From: Kingella pumchi
GTDB lineage: Bacteria; Pseudomonadota; Gammaproteobacteria; Burkholderiales; Neisseriaceae
DNA length: 64,000 nt
Assembly (NCBI RefSeq): GCF_022288825.1
Contig: NZ_JAKOOW010000023.1
Span: 1 to 64,000, forward strand
Direction of reading: 5' to 3'
The notes beneath the pieces were generated by a model, which saw nothing but the letters and a program-made list of their open reading frames with translations, had not been told where the DNA came from and did no database searches. The first letter of the stretch is position 1. Each line of letters begins with the position of its first letter. Below are positions 1 through 8,285 of the stretch, in pieces. The position numbers were made by a program, and so were the translations under genes.

Positions 1-52
1 AAAACTACCCGCCAAAGCACAAATCCATATCGAAAAAGGAAATGTTTTTATA

Positions 53-64
53 AGGCAGCCTGAA
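53..64 (+). repeat. DNA uptake sequence (AG-kingDUS), one example of the window-wide motif
   Basis: Exact AGGCAGCCTGAA. The same 12-mer or its complement recurs very often throughout the window, both intergenic and inside genes. Known role in the family: it is bound by the minor pilin ComP during type IV pilus-driven DNA uptake. It fits the AG-kingDUS dialect of Neisseriaceae. Nothing else is recognisable in bases 1-99. Confidence 0.9.
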
Positions 65-99
65 AAACTTTCGGCACCACCGGAAAACCAGGCTTCGGC

Positions 100-105
100 T
101 ATAAT
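100..105 (+). promoter_or_regulatory. -10 box upstream of mpl
   Basis: TATAAT followed by the G+C-rich stretch TCGCGC, about 30 bases before the mpl start. No convincing -35 box at 17 bases. The same -10 plus G+C discriminator layout recurs before many genes here. Confidence 0.45.
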
Positions 106-135
106 TCGCGCTTTTTGTTTCGGCGGAATTTCACC

Positions 136-1527
136 ATGACCCACATCCACATCATCGGCATCGGCGGCACCTTTATGGGAGGGCTGGCCGCGCTGGCCAA
201 AGAAGCCGGATTCACCGTTACCGGCTGCGACGCCAAAATGTATCCGCCCATGAGCACCCAGCTCGAAGCGCTGGGCATCGCCGTGCACGAAGGCTTCGAT
301 GCGGAACAACTCGACCATTTTGCCGCCGATATTTATGTGATCGGCAACGTCGCTAAACGCGGTATGCCCGTGGTCGAAGCCGTTTTGAACCGCGCGCTGC
401 CCTACACCTCCGGCCCGCAGTGGCTGGCGGAAAACGTGCTGGCCGGACGCTGGGTGCTCGGCGTTGCCGGCACCCACGGCAAAACCACCACCGCCTCCAT
501 GCTCGCCTGGGTGCTCGAATACGCCGGACTCGCCCCCGGCTTTCTCATCGGCGGCATCCCGCAGAACTTCGGCATTTCCGCCCGCCTGCCGCAGGCGCCG
601 CGTCTTGATCCCGCATCGCAGTCGCCGTTTTTCGTGATCGAAGCCGACGAATACGACACCGCATTTTTCGACAAACGCAGCAAATTCGTCCACTACCGCC
701 CGCGCACCGCCGTCCTCAACAATCTCGAATACGACCACGCCGACATTTTCCCCGACCTTGCCGCCATCCAAACCCAGTTCCACCATCTCGTCCGCACCGT
801 GCCCGAGCAAGGCCTGATTGTATGCAACGGCCGCGAAGGCAGCCTGAAAACCGTATTGGCACAAGGCTGCTGGACGCCCGTCGAATACTTCGGCGGCGAC
901 GGCAGCATCTGGCAGGCAGGCGAAGCCGACGCAGACGGCGCGTTCGACATCCTGTTAAACGGCCAATCAGTCGGTCGCATCGCCTGGGATCTGATGGGCG
1001 GCCACAACCGCCTGAACGCCCTGGCTGTTGCCGCCGCCGCCCGCCACGCCGGCGTGGATGTGCAGACCGCCTGCGAAGCCCTGTCCGCCTTCCAAAACGT
1101 CAAACGGCGCATGGAAATCAAAGGCAGCGTGCGCGGCATCACCGTGTACGACGACTTCGCCCACCACCCCACCGCCATCGCCACCACCGTCGGCGGCCTG
1201 CGCCAGCGCGTCGGCAGCGCGCGCATCCTCGCCGTGCTCGAACCGCGTTCCAACACCATGAAACTCGGCACCATGAAAGCCGCCCTGCCCGCCAGCCTGG
1301 CCGACGCCGACCAAGTGTACTGCTACGGCGGCGGCGTCGATTGGGACGTCGCCCAAGCGCTCGCCCCGCTCGGTGCCAAACTCCACGCCGAAAACGACTT
1401 TGAGCGCCTGGTCGAAACCATCGCCCGCAACGCGCAAAGCGGCGACCACATCCTGATTATGAGCAACGGCGGCTTTAACGGCATCCACGGCAAACTGCTG
1501 GCACAGCTTGCCGGACAGGCAGCCTGA
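136..1527 (+). CDS. mpl: UDP-N-acetylmuramate:L-alanyl-gamma-D-glutamyl-meso-diaminopimelate ligase
   Basis: Mpl reattaches the recovered tripeptide L-Ala-D-Glu-mDAP to UDP-MurNAc in the cytoplasm, recycling peptidoglycan. The 463-residue protein has the Mur ligase layout: an N-terminal Rossmann motif (IGIGGTFMGG, residues 7-16), the ATP-binding loop GTHGKTTTA near 112-120, and the central-domain EADEYDTAFFDKRSKF stretch typical of Mpl rather than MurC. I place the start at the ATG at 136, which begins with MTHIHIIG as in relatives; a start at 115 would add seven residues unlike the family. The last codons (QAA then TGA) are supplied by a DUS. Confidence 0.95.
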   Translation: MTHIHIIGIGGTFMGGLAALAKEAGFTVTGCDAKMYPPMSTQLEALGIAVHEGFDAEQLDHFAADIYVIGNVAKRGMPVVEAVLNRALPYTSGPQWLAENVLAGRWVLGVAGTHGKTTTASMLAWVLEYAGLAPGFLIGGIPQNFGISARLPQAPRLDPASQSPFFVIEADEYDTAFFDKRSKFVHYRPRTAVLNNLEYDHADIFPDLAAIQTQFHHLVRTVPEQGLIVCNGREGSLKTVLAQGCWTPVEYFGGDGSIWQAGEADADGAFDILLNGQSVGRIAWDLMGGHNRLNALAVAAAARHAGVDVQTACEALSAFQNVKRRMEIKGSVRGITVYDDFAHHPTAIATTVGGLRQRVGSARILAVLEPRSNTMKLGTMKAALPASLADADQVYCYGGGVDWDVAQALAPLGAKLHAENDFERLVETIARNAQSGDHILIMSNGGFNGIHGKLLAQLAGQAA

Positions 1528-1576
1528 AAAGCCAAAAGCAGCCTGAAAGCCCAAAGGCAGCCTGAAAAGCCAAAGA
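1517..1576 (+). repeat. Tandem array of three DUS copies
   Basis: Three DUS-like 12-mers in the same orientation begin at 1517, 1536 and 1555, each followed by a short AAAGCC(C/A)AAA spacer, giving a period of about 19 bases. The first overlaps the mpl stop codon. This differs from the usual inverted pairs. Confidence 0.7.
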
Positions 1577-1587
1577 GTCCGCAGAAG

Positions 1588-2082
1588 CTATCTGCTCAAG
1601 TTCTCGTAAACGGCAAAGCCGATAATCAGGACAAACAGCACCGCCAGCAGCAGCATAGGTTTGGATATCGGCGTCCTGACCATATTAGGCGCAAAACCCA
1701 CGCGCTTTTGGGCGCGGCGGCGCAGAAAATGCGGCAGCAGCAACACGCCCGCCAGGTAAACCATCAGAATGGCGGCATAGCCCTTGTCCTGCGCCCCCGG
1801 GATGCTGCCGATAAGCACCAGACACGCTGCGAATCCCAAAGCAACGCCGGCTGCAAAACCCCACACCCGCATCACCTGCGGCCAGTGGATCGGCAGTTTT
1901 TGATAATGGTAGAGACTGCCGCCGGCTAAAAAAGAAGACTCGGTTTGTATGATTCTGGCGCTATACAAAGGGATCACCGGCACAAACGCCAGAATAATCC
2001 AATAAGTTGTCAGGTAGGTGCCGTCGGGCTGATAGTCGCACTCACCGTAAAACGTTGTGCCGAAGCCGTTAATAGAAGACAT
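1588..2082 (-). CDS. Hypothetical integral membrane protein
   Basis: A 164-residue protein. The N-terminus reads GFGTTFYGECDYQPDGTYLTTYW, with pieces (G-T-FYG-D-PDG-Y-TT-W) resembling a widespread but uncharacterised membrane family. Hydrophobic segments lie roughly at residues 26-42, 70-92, 101-117 and 141-158, so three to four membrane spans are likely. It is convergent with mpl and divergent from rlmD, so it stands alone. No catalytic motif was seen and I assign no function. Confidence 0.75.
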   Translation of the reverse strand: MSSINGFGTTFYGECDYQPDGTYLTTYWIILAFVPVIPLYSARIIQTESSFLAGGSLYHYQKLPIHWPQVMRVWGFAAGVALGFAACLVLIGSIPGAQDKGYAAILMVYLAGVLLLPHFLRRRAQKRVGFAPNMVRTPISKPMLLLAVLFVLIIGFAVYENLSR

Positions 2083-2264
2083 AATTCCCCATTCTGAAAT
2101 TCAAGTTTGAACACCTTTACAGGCAGCCTGAAAGCGCAAAAGCGGCGATTTTAGCCGATTCGCCGACACAGGCACACCAATACGCATAATGCCGGCAGCC
2201 TTCGCGTCCCACTGCCCGGACAAATCCTTCGGCAGACGCAAGGCAGCCTGAAAATAAAAAACAC

Positions 2265-3560
2265 ATGAACCCCACCACCACCGTTTTTTCCATCGACTAC
2301 GAAGCGCGCGGCATTGCCCGCCCCGAAGGCAAAACCACTTTTATCCGCCACGCGCTGCCGCAGGAGAAGGTGCGCTATCGGGTCGGCACCGCCAAAGCCG
2401 CGTTTGACGAAGCCGATGCGCTGGAAATCCTACAGCCGTCGCCCGAGCGCCGCGCTGCGGCCTGCCCGCACTATCTGGAATGCGGCGGCTGCGCGCTGCA
2501 GCATGCGTCTTTTGATGCCCAGGTCGCCTTCAAACAGCGGATTTTTGAAGAACAGCTTGAGCGCATCGGCAGGCTGCGCCCCGAAACCATATTGCCGCCG
2601 GTTTACGGCCGGCCGTGGCACTACCGCAGCCGCACCCGCCTGAATGCGGTGGACGATGGTCGCGGCGGGCTGCTGCTCGGTTATCAGGCCAAACGCAGCC
2701 GGCGTATTGTCGCCATCGACAGCTGTCCGGTGCTGCCCGAGCAGGTTTCAGGCAGCCTGAAAGATTTGAACGCGGCGCTGCAGAAGCTGCACCGCGCCGC
2801 GCCCGCCGCCGGCATCGAAGCGCTGGAAATCTGCGCCGGCGAACAGGCAACCGCCGTCAATATCCGTAGCCGCAAGCCGCTACCCGCCGCCGCGCTGGCG
2901 GCGTTTGCCGGCAGCCTGAAAACCGGCTGGCAGCTGTGGCAGCAGCACGGGCGCAATCCGCCGCAGCCGCTCTCGCCCGATGCGCCGCCGCTCGACTACC
3001 GCCTGCCGGAGTTCGGCCTGACCATGCCTTTCCGGCCGGGCGACTTTACCCAAATCAATCTGCCGCTGAACCGGCTGATGGTGTCGCGCGCTTTGTCGCT
3101 GCTGGATGTGCGGCCGCATGAAACGGTAATCGACCTGTTTTGCGGGCTGGGCAATTTCAGCCTGCCGCTGGCGCGCCAAGCGGAGCGGGTGCTGGGCGTG
3201 GAAGGCTCGCGCGAGCTGACGCGCCGCGCGGCAGACAATGCCCGCGCCAACGGCATCGGCAACGCCCGTTTCGTCTGCGCCGATTTGTTTGACACCGACG
3301 AAACCGTGGTCAAAAGCTGGGGGCGGGCGGACAAAATGCTGATCGACCCGCCGCGCGCCGGCGCTTATGCGGTGGTGCGCGCGCTGCACGCGCCGTTTCT
3401 GCCGCAGAAAATCGTGTATGTGTCGTGCAATCCGGCCACTTTCGCCCGCGATGCGGCGGTGCTGGCGGCCAAAGGCTACCGCCTGCGCTCGGCCGGCATC
3501 GTCAATATGTTTCCGCAAACCGCGCATGTGGAAGCGGTCAGCCTGTTCGAGCTCGGCTGA
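2265..3560 (+). CDS. rlmD: 23S rRNA (uracil-1939-C5)-methyltransferase RlmD
   Basis: RlmD (RumA) uses S-adenosylmethionine to methylate U1939 of 23S rRNA. The 431-residue protein shows the iron-sulfur cysteines C67, C73, C76 and C154 (CPHYLECGGC and DSCP), the SAM-binding FCGLGNFSLPLA near 292-303, the DPPRAG motif at 361-366, and the catalytic cysteine in YVSCNP (C388). The TRAM domain at the N-terminus is short. In-frame DUS copies encode Gly-Ser-Leu-Lys at 163-166 and 216-219. The start lacks a strong ribosome binding site but fits the family N-terminus. Confidence 0.93.
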   Translation: MNPTTTVFSIDYEARGIARPEGKTTFIRHALPQEKVRYRVGTAKAAFDEADALEILQPSPERRAAACPHYLECGGCALQHASFDAQVAFKQRIFEEQLERIGRLRPETILPPVYGRPWHYRSRTRLNAVDDGRGGLLLGYQAKRSRRIVAIDSCPVLPEQVSGSLKDLNAALQKLHRAAPAAGIEALEICAGEQATAVNIRSRKPLPAAALAAFAGSLKTGWQLWQQHGRNPPQPLSPDAPPLDYRLPEFGLTMPFRPGDFTQINLPLNRLMVSRALSLLDVRPHETVIDLFCGLGNFSLPLARQAERVLGVEGSRELTRRAADNARANGIGNARFVCADLFDTDETVVKSWGRADKMLIDPPRAGAYAVVRALHAPFLPQKIVYVSCNPATFARDAAVLAAKGYRLRSAGIVNMFPQTAHVEAVSLFELG

Positions 3561-3683
3561 AACGCGCTGCCGTTCGGCGCTCCGTCGAGCATGACGGCGC
3601 CGGCGGTCTTCTTTATCATGACCGCATTCGGCAAAACTTTCAGGCTGCCTGAAAGCCGGATAGTGAAATTAAGATTGTTATAG

Positions 3684-3689
3684 TATAAT
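3684..3689 (+). promoter_or_regulatory. -10 box for the leader ORF and mscS-type gene
   Basis: TATAAT followed by GCCGTG, in a locally AT-rich stretch, about 60 bases before the leader ORF. The -35 is weak. It sits after the DUS hairpin that separates it from rlmD. Confidence 0.45.
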
Positions 3690-3747
3690 GCCGTGCAACG
3701 CGTTTCGCGTCCGCGGCAGCCTGAAAATGTTAATCCGCAAGGAGAGC

Positions 3748-3807
3748 ATGATGAAAGCAAATGCTAGTGCTGCCGCGCCGTTGCGGCGGCGGGGGAGCCG
3801 GCGATGA
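3748..3807 (+). CDS. Short leader ORF translationally coupled to the mechanosensitive channel gene
   Basis: A 19-codon frame starts with two ATGs directly behind AAGGAGAGC, the best ribosome binding site in the neighbourhood. It ends at a TGA that overlaps the ATG of the next gene (ATGA at 3804-3807). The peptide is Ala/Arg-rich and matches nothing I know. The downstream gene has no Shine-Dalgarno sequence of its own except GGGGGAG inside this ORF. A coupling role is inferred from the layout alone. Confidence 0.4.
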   Translation: MMKANASAAAPLRRRGSRR

Positions 3808-4682
3808 ACGATCTCGACCGCAATATCGGCTCACTGCTGGACAGCATCCCGCTGGCGCCGCAATGGGTTAATTCGCTGCTGCTGTTGGCGGCGGTGGTGT
3901 GCGGACGGCTGGTGTGGCTGCGGCTGCGTTTTCGCCAGCATCCCGAGTTTTCCATCGAAGAAAAACGCCGTTTGGTGGTGGTCAGCCGCAATATGGCTTT
4001 TCTGGCGGCGGTGTTCGGGCTGTTTTTGATTTGGGCGGCGCAGATTCAGAGTTTCGCCCTGTCGATGGTGGCGCTGGCCGCCGCTACCGTGCTGGCAACC
4101 AAAGAGCTGATTATGTGCCTTTCCGGCAGCCTGCTGCGGGCGGTGAACAAGCAGTATTCGGTGGGCGACTACATCGAAATCGGCCATCTGCGCGGGCGGG
4201 TGGTGGACATCAATCTGTTTTCCACGCTGATGATGCAGATCGGCCCCAACCCGCACATCGGCAATATGTCGGGCAAAACCGTGTCTTTCCCCAACAGCCT
4301 GCTGCTGAGCCAGACCATCCAGCGCGACAACATTCTCGGGCGCTACGTCGTCCACAGCTTCGACATCCCCGTGCCGATCCGCTTGGATTCGGACGCCATC
4401 GTGCCGCGGCTTTACACCGTGCTCGATGCCTACTGCGCGCCCTACGCCGCCGAAATCGGCCGCCATCTGGAAGAAGTGCAGGCGCAAAAGCTGTTTATCA
4501 CCCCCGCCGTGCAGCCGCGCATCGGCCGCGTGCCGCACGACGACAAGGTTTATATCCTTGCCGTGCGTTTCGCTTCGCCGGTGGGCAAGCGCGCCGAAAT
4601 CCAGCAGGCGGTGCTCGACGAATTTATCCGCGTGCAATACCGCCTGCTCAACGGCATCGGCGACAAGCCGGCCGACAGTTAA
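3804..4682 (+). CDS. Small-conductance mechanosensitive channel family protein (MscS type)
   Basis: A 292-residue membrane protein. Hydrophobic spans lie near residues 20-40, 65-83 and 85-110; the third is rich in Ala/Gly/Leu as in the MscS pore helix. It is followed by a soluble beta-domain beginning YSVGDYIEIGHLRGRVVDINLFSTLM and SFPNSLLLSQTIQ, the MscS-fold signature. Proteins of this family open under membrane tension and release solutes after osmotic downshift. It is shorter and more divergent than E. coli MscS, so I give no symbol. Translation probably depends on the overlapping leader ORF. Confidence 0.82.
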   Translation: MNDLDRNIGSLLDSIPLAPQWVNSLLLLAAVVCGRLVWLRLRFRQHPEFSIEEKRRLVVVSRNMAFLAAVFGLFLIWAAQIQSFALSMVALAAATVLATKELIMCLSGSLLRAVNKQYSVGDYIEIGHLRGRVVDINLFSTLMMQIGPNPHIGNMSGKTVSFPNSLLLSQTIQRDNILGRYVVHSFDIPVPIRLDSDAIVPRLYTVLDAYCAPYAAEIGRHLEEVQAQKLFITPAVQPRIGRVPHDDKVYILAVRFASPVGKRAEIQQAVLDEFIRVQYRLLNGIGDKPADS

Positions 4683-4693
4683 ACCCGTCTGCG

Positions 4694-4735
4694 TTTTCAG
4701 GCTGCCTGAACGCCGCAGGCAGCCTGAAAACGTTT
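4694..4735 (+). terminator. DUS inverted-pair terminator after the mscS-type gene
   Basis: A perfect 15-base stem, TTTTCAGGCTGCCTG (4694-4708) with its complement at 4716-4730, a 7-base loop, then CGTTTTT. Confidence 0.8.
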
Positions 4736-4836
4736 TTAGCATGCGTCAAACCTTTCAGGCTGCCGCGTTTTTTCCGCGCGCACATTCCGTGCCGCGCTTT
4801 TTGTTTCCCAACGTTTACTTGAAGAAGGAGATAACG

Positions 4837-5793
4837 ATGTCCCGACACACATTCAAACTCGGCCTGGTGGCCGCGCTGTTTTCAGGCTGCCTTTACGCCG
4901 CCCCGCCCGCCGAACCGCTGCAGGTAGTCAGCAGCTTCAGCATTTTGGGCGACGTGGCCAAGCAGATCGGTGGCGAGCGCGTCAGCGTCAGTTCGCTGGT
5001 CGGCCCCGACCAAGACGCCCACGCCTACCAGCTCAACAGCGGCGATGCCAAAAAAATCGCCACCGCCAAACTGGTGCTGCTCAACGGCCTGGGCTTGGAA
5101 AAAGCCGATGTGGTGCGGGTGGTCAAACAAAGCAAAGCCCAATACGCCGAAGCCACTGCCGGCATCAAACCGCTGCCGGCCGAAGAGCATGAGCATGAGC
5201 ATGAGCACGAACACGGCCATGATCACGAGCATGAACACGAAGGCCACGACCACGGCCACCACCATCACGGCCAGTTCGACCCCCACGTTTGGCACGATCC
5301 GGTTTTGATGCAGAAATACGCCGCCAACGTCGCCCAAGCGCTGATGAAGGCCGACCCCGCCGGCAAAGCCTATTACCAGCAGCGCTTTAAAGCCTATTCG
5401 CAGGAATTGGTCAAACTCGACGCCTACGCCCGCCGCGAGTTTGGCGCCATCCCCAAAGCCAAACGCAAAGTGCTGACCGGCCACGACTCCTTCTCCTACC
5501 TGGGCAAACGTTACGGCATCACTTTTCTGGCACCGCAGGGCGTCAGCACCGAAGCCGAGCCTTCCGCCAAAACTGTGGCCGCCATCATCCGCCAAATCCG
5601 CCAGCAAGGCGTGAAAGCCGTGTTTGCCGAAAACATCAAAGACAACCGCATGATCGAGCGCATCGCCCGCGAAACTCAGGCCAAAGTCGGCGGCAAACTC
5701 TATTCCGACGCCCTTTCCAAAGGCGCGCCGGCAGCAACCTACACCGAACTCTTCCGCTATAATGTGCGCACCCTGTCCGGCGCCATGAAGTAA
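4837..5793 (+). CDS. znuA: Zinc/manganese ABC transporter substrate-binding protein, ZnuA type
   Basis: A periplasmic metal-binding protein that hands Zn(II) (or Mn(II)) to an ABC permease. The 318-residue product has a signal peptide, metal-ligand regions DAHAY (around H62) and FDPHVWHDP, and a His/Glu/Asp-rich loop near residues 117-145 built from a GAGCAT-like hexamer repeat, typical of zinc-type cluster A-I proteins. The start follows AAGGAG with good spacing. No znuB or znuC lies beside it in the window. In the signal peptide a DUS encodes FSGC, which looks like a lipobox (Cys18). Confidence 0.88.
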   Translation: MSRHTFKLGLVAALFSGCLYAAPPAEPLQVVSSFSILGDVAKQIGGERVSVSSLVGPDQDAHAYQLNSGDAKKIATAKLVLLNGLGLEKADVVRVVKQSKAQYAEATAGIKPLPAEEHEHEHEHEHGHDHEHEHEGHDHGHHHHGQFDPHVWHDPVLMQKYAANVAQALMKADPAGKAYYQQRFKAYSQELVKLDAYARREFGAIPKAKRKVLTGHDSFSYLGKRYGITFLAPQGVSTEAEPSAKTVAAIIRQIRQQGVKAVFAENIKDNRMIERIARETQAKVGGKLYSDALSKGAPAATYTELFRYNVRTLSGAMK

Positions 5794-5815
5794 ACCGCCC
5801 GCAGCCCAAACAAGG

Positions 5816-5841
5816 CCCGGACCAAGCCGTCCGGGTCTTTA
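5816..5841 (+). terminator. Rho-independent terminator after znuA
   Basis: Stem CCCGGAC (5816-5822) and GTCCGGG (5829-5835) followed by TCTTTATTT. One of the few terminators here not built from DUS copies. Confidence 0.8.
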
Positions 5842-5885
5842 TTTGTTTTCAGGCTGCTTTTTTCATTTGATTTTCAGGAGCTTTT

Positions 5886-6272
5886 ATGATGTCTGCCAAA
5901 CTCTTTTCCCTGCTGCTTGCCGGCACCCTTACCCTCAGCCTCGCCGCACCCGCTGCCGCCGAACTGCGCCGCCACTCGGGCGAACAGCCCCGCCAAACCC
6001 AAGCCCACCAAGGGCGGCAGGACGGCAGCAGCATCCAACGCGCCGTCGTGATCAAAGAAAACGACACCCGCCGCGGCATCGACGCCGAAAATGCCTGGAT
6101 TGCCAAAAACCTGCCCGGCCACCAAAAAATCGGCCAAGCGCTTGTTCAGGGCGAAGGCGGCAAAGGCATCTACGACCGCATCGACCTGCAGGCTCCCGAC
6201 GGCAGCCGGCACAGCATTTATTTCGAAATCAGCAGCTTCTTCGGCAAAATCAACGGCAAGCTTATGATGTAA
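5886..6272 (+). CDS. Hypothetical secreted protein
   Basis: A 128-residue protein with a clear signal peptide (about 25 residues ending APAAA before ELRR) and no lipobox, so it is probably periplasmic. The mature part is polar, with GEQPRQTQAHQGRQDG near the start and a C-terminal region reading like a small beta domain (SRHSIYFEISSFFGKINGKL). The start has AGGAG upstream. It is bracketed by terminators and so is probably monocistronic. I recognise no family. Confidence 0.75.
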   Translation: MMSAKLFSLLLAGTLTLSLAAPAAAELRRHSGEQPRQTQAHQGRQDGSSIQRAVVIKENDTRRGIDAENAWIAKNLPGHQKIGQALVQGEGGKGIYDRIDLQAPDGSRHSIYFEISSFFGKINGKLMM

Positions 6273-6277
6273 ACAAA

Positions 6278-6324
6278 CAGGCAGCCTGAAAAGCGTTTTC
6301 CCTTTTCAGGCTGCCTGAATTTTT
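6278..6324 (+). terminator. DUS inverted-pair terminator
   Basis: A 16-base stem, CAGGCAGCCTGAAAAG (6278-6293) and its complement at 6302-6317, followed by AATTTTT. Confidence 0.8.
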
Positions 6325-6357
6325 CCTATTCCTTTTTATTCCCACAGGATTATCCCC

Positions 6358-7230
6358 ATGAAAGGCATCATCCTTGCCGGCGGCTCCGGCACCCGTCTCT
6401 ACCCCATCACACGCGGCGTTTCCAAGCAGCTGCTGCCCGTGTACGACAAACCCATGGTCTACTACCCCCTGTCCGTGCTGATGCTCGCCGGCATCCGCGA
6501 CATCCTCGTCATTACCACCCCCGAAGACAACCCCGCCTTCATCCGCCTGCTCGGCGACGGCAGCCGCTTCGGCGTGCGCATCAGCTACGCCGTCCAGCCC
6601 AGCCCCGACGGTCTCGCCCAAGCCCTGATCATCGGCGAAGAATTTATCGGCGGCGACAACGTATGTCTGGTACTGGGCGACAACATCTTCTACGGCCAGT
6701 CCTTCACCCAAACCCTGCGCCAGGCCGCCGCCAGAGAACACGGCGCCACCGTTTTCGCCTACCAAGTGCGCGACCCCGAACGCTTCGGCGTCGTCGAATT
6801 CGACCAAAACTTCAAAGCCCTCTCCATCGAAGAAAAACCGCTCAAGCCAAAATCCGACTGGGCAGTAACCGGCCTTTATTTCTACGACCACCGCGCCGCC
6901 GAATTTGCCAAACAAGTCAAACCCTCCGCACGGGGCGAGCTCGAAATCACCACCCTCAACCAAATATACCTCGAAGACGGCAGCCTGAACGTACAGCTTT
7001 TAGGGCGCGGCTTCGCCTGGCTCGACACCGGTACCCACGAGAGCCTGCACGAAGCCGCCGCCTTCGTGCAAACCGTGCAAAACCTGCAAAACCTGCAAGT
7101 CGCCTGCCTCGAAGAAATCGCCTGGCGCCAAGGCTGGCTCAGCACCGCCCAACTCGAAGAACTCGCCCGGCCGATGGCGAAAAACGAATACGGCCAATAC
7201 CTGCTGCGGCTGTTGGACGGCAGGCACTAA
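6358..7230 (+). CDS. rmlA: Glucose-1-phosphate thymidylyltransferase RmlA
   Basis: First enzyme of dTDP-L-rhamnose synthesis, making dTDP-glucose from dTTP and glucose-1-phosphate in the cytoplasm. The 290-residue length is typical. Motifs are the nucleotide-binding GGSGTRLYPIT near residues 8-18, KQLLPVYDKPMVYYPLS, LGDNIFYG, and the C-terminal WLDTGTHESLHEA. The start follows AGGAT. A short in-frame repeat (CAAAACCTG) encodes QNLQNLQ near 240. rmlD and rmlC follow on the same strand; rmlB is not in the window. Confidence 0.95.
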   Translation: MKGIILAGGSGTRLYPITRGVSKQLLPVYDKPMVYYPLSVLMLAGIRDILVITTPEDNPAFIRLLGDGSRFGVRISYAVQPSPDGLAQALIIGEEFIGGDNVCLVLGDNIFYGQSFTQTLRQAAAREHGATVFAYQVRDPERFGVVEFDQNFKALSIEEKPLKPKSDWAVTGLYFYDHRAAEFAKQVKPSARGELEITTLNQIYLEDGSLNVQLLGRGFAWLDTGTHESLHEAAAFVQTVQNLQNLQVACLEEIAWRQGWLSTAQLEELARPMAKNEYGQYLLRLLDGRH

Positions 7231-7256
7231 CCCGCCCTCAGACTGCCTTTACCCCA

Positions 7257-7302
7257 AAAGGCAGCCTGAAAAAAACATCCCACCCTTTTCAGGCTGCTTT
7301 TC
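7257..7302 (+). terminator. DUS-pair hairpin after rmlA
   Basis: AAAGGCAGCCTGAAAA and TTTTCAGGCTGCTTTT face each other with a single bulged G, ending in TTTT. It lies between rmlA and rmlD and could lower expression of the distal genes. Confidence 0.6.
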
Positions 7303-7382
7303 CACTCCGCCAAAGCAGCCTGAAACCTTAACAGCCCGTTTTCAGGTAGACTCCCGCCCGCGAAATACCAAAGGACAAATCT

Positions 7383-8264
7383 GTGAACATCCTTCTTACC
7401 GGCGCCGACGGCCAAGTCGGCCGCGAACTTGCCGCCCGTCTGCGTCATCGCGCCAACCTGCTTGCCGCCAACCGCGCCGCCCTCGACATCACCGACCGCA
7501 ACGCCGTGTTTCAGGCTGCCTCATCCTTCCGCCCCGAGCTGATTATCAACGCCGCCGCCTATACTGCCGTGGATAAAGCCGAGAGCGACGCCAACACCGC
7601 CTACGCCGTCAACCGCGACGCCGTGCGCCATCTGGCCGAAGCCGCCGCCGCGCACGGTGCCGCCGTTCTCCACATTTCCACCGACTACGTTTTCGACGGC
7701 GCCGCCGACGCCCCCTACCACGAAACCGACCCCGTCAACCCGCAAAGCGTTTACGGCAAAAGCAAGCTCGCAGGCGAAGAAGCGCTGGCCGCCGCCTGCC
7801 CGCGCCACATCATCCTGCGCACCGCCTGGGTGTTCGGCGCGCACGGCGGCAACTTCGTCAAAACCATGCTCCGCCTCGGCCGCGAGCGCGACAGCCTCGG
7901 CATCGTTGCCGACCAATACGGCGCGCCCACCCCTGCCGCCGCCATCGCCGACGCCCTCGTTGCCATCGCCGACGCCGTCCACCAACCCGGTTTTGCCAAC
8001 TGGGGCATCTACCACTACTCCGGCAGCCCCTACACCAGCTGGCACGGTTTTGCCGAACGGATTTTTCAGGCTGCCGCCGCACAAGGCATCCTGCCCGCCG
8101 TGCCGCAGCTCAAAGCCATCGCCACCGCCGACTACCCCACCCCCGCCCGCCGCCCCGCCAATTCGCGGCTGGACTGCGGCAAAATCCAAAACACTTTCGG
8201 CATCAAACCGGCCGACTGGCAGGCGGCGCTGGCCGATTTGAAACCTTACCAAACAAGCATTTAA
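7383..8264 (+). CDS. rmlD: dTDP-4-dehydrorhamnose reductase RmlD
   Basis: Reduces dTDP-4-keto-L-rhamnose to dTDP-L-rhamnose with NAD(P)H, the last step of the pathway. The 293-residue protein is a short-chain dehydrogenase: nucleotide motif GADGQVGREL near residues 7-16, and the catalytic pair in VYGKSKLAGE (Y124, K128) after ISTDYVFDG. The start is a GTG behind AAGGACAAATCT. In-frame DUS copies encode FQAA twice. rmlC follows after 21 bases, so the two are probably co-transcribed. Confidence 0.94.
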   Translation: MNILLTGADGQVGRELAARLRHRANLLAANRAALDITDRNAVFQAASSFRPELIINAAAYTAVDKAESDANTAYAVNRDAVRHLAEAAAAHGAAVLHISTDYVFDGAADAPYHETDPVNPQSVYGKSKLAGEEALAAACPRHIILRTAWVFGAHGGNFVKTMLRLGRERDSLGIVADQYGAPTPAAAIADALVAIADAVHQPGFANWGIYHYSGSPYTSWHGFAERIFQAAAAQGILPAVPQLKAIATADYPTPARRPANSRLDCGKIQNTFGIKPADWQAALADLKPYQTSI

Positions 8265-8285
8265 AACAAGATTGGAACCCACCGC

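Noticed and set aside
1517..1576. Regularly spaced repeats as a CRISPR array
   Set aside because: Only three 12-mers with near-identical short spacers, and the 12-mer is the DUS found all over the window; no cas genes.
3831..4742. 303-codon His/Gln-rich frame opposite the mscS-type gene
   Set aside because: Antisense shadow; the sense strand has clear MscS-family sequence.
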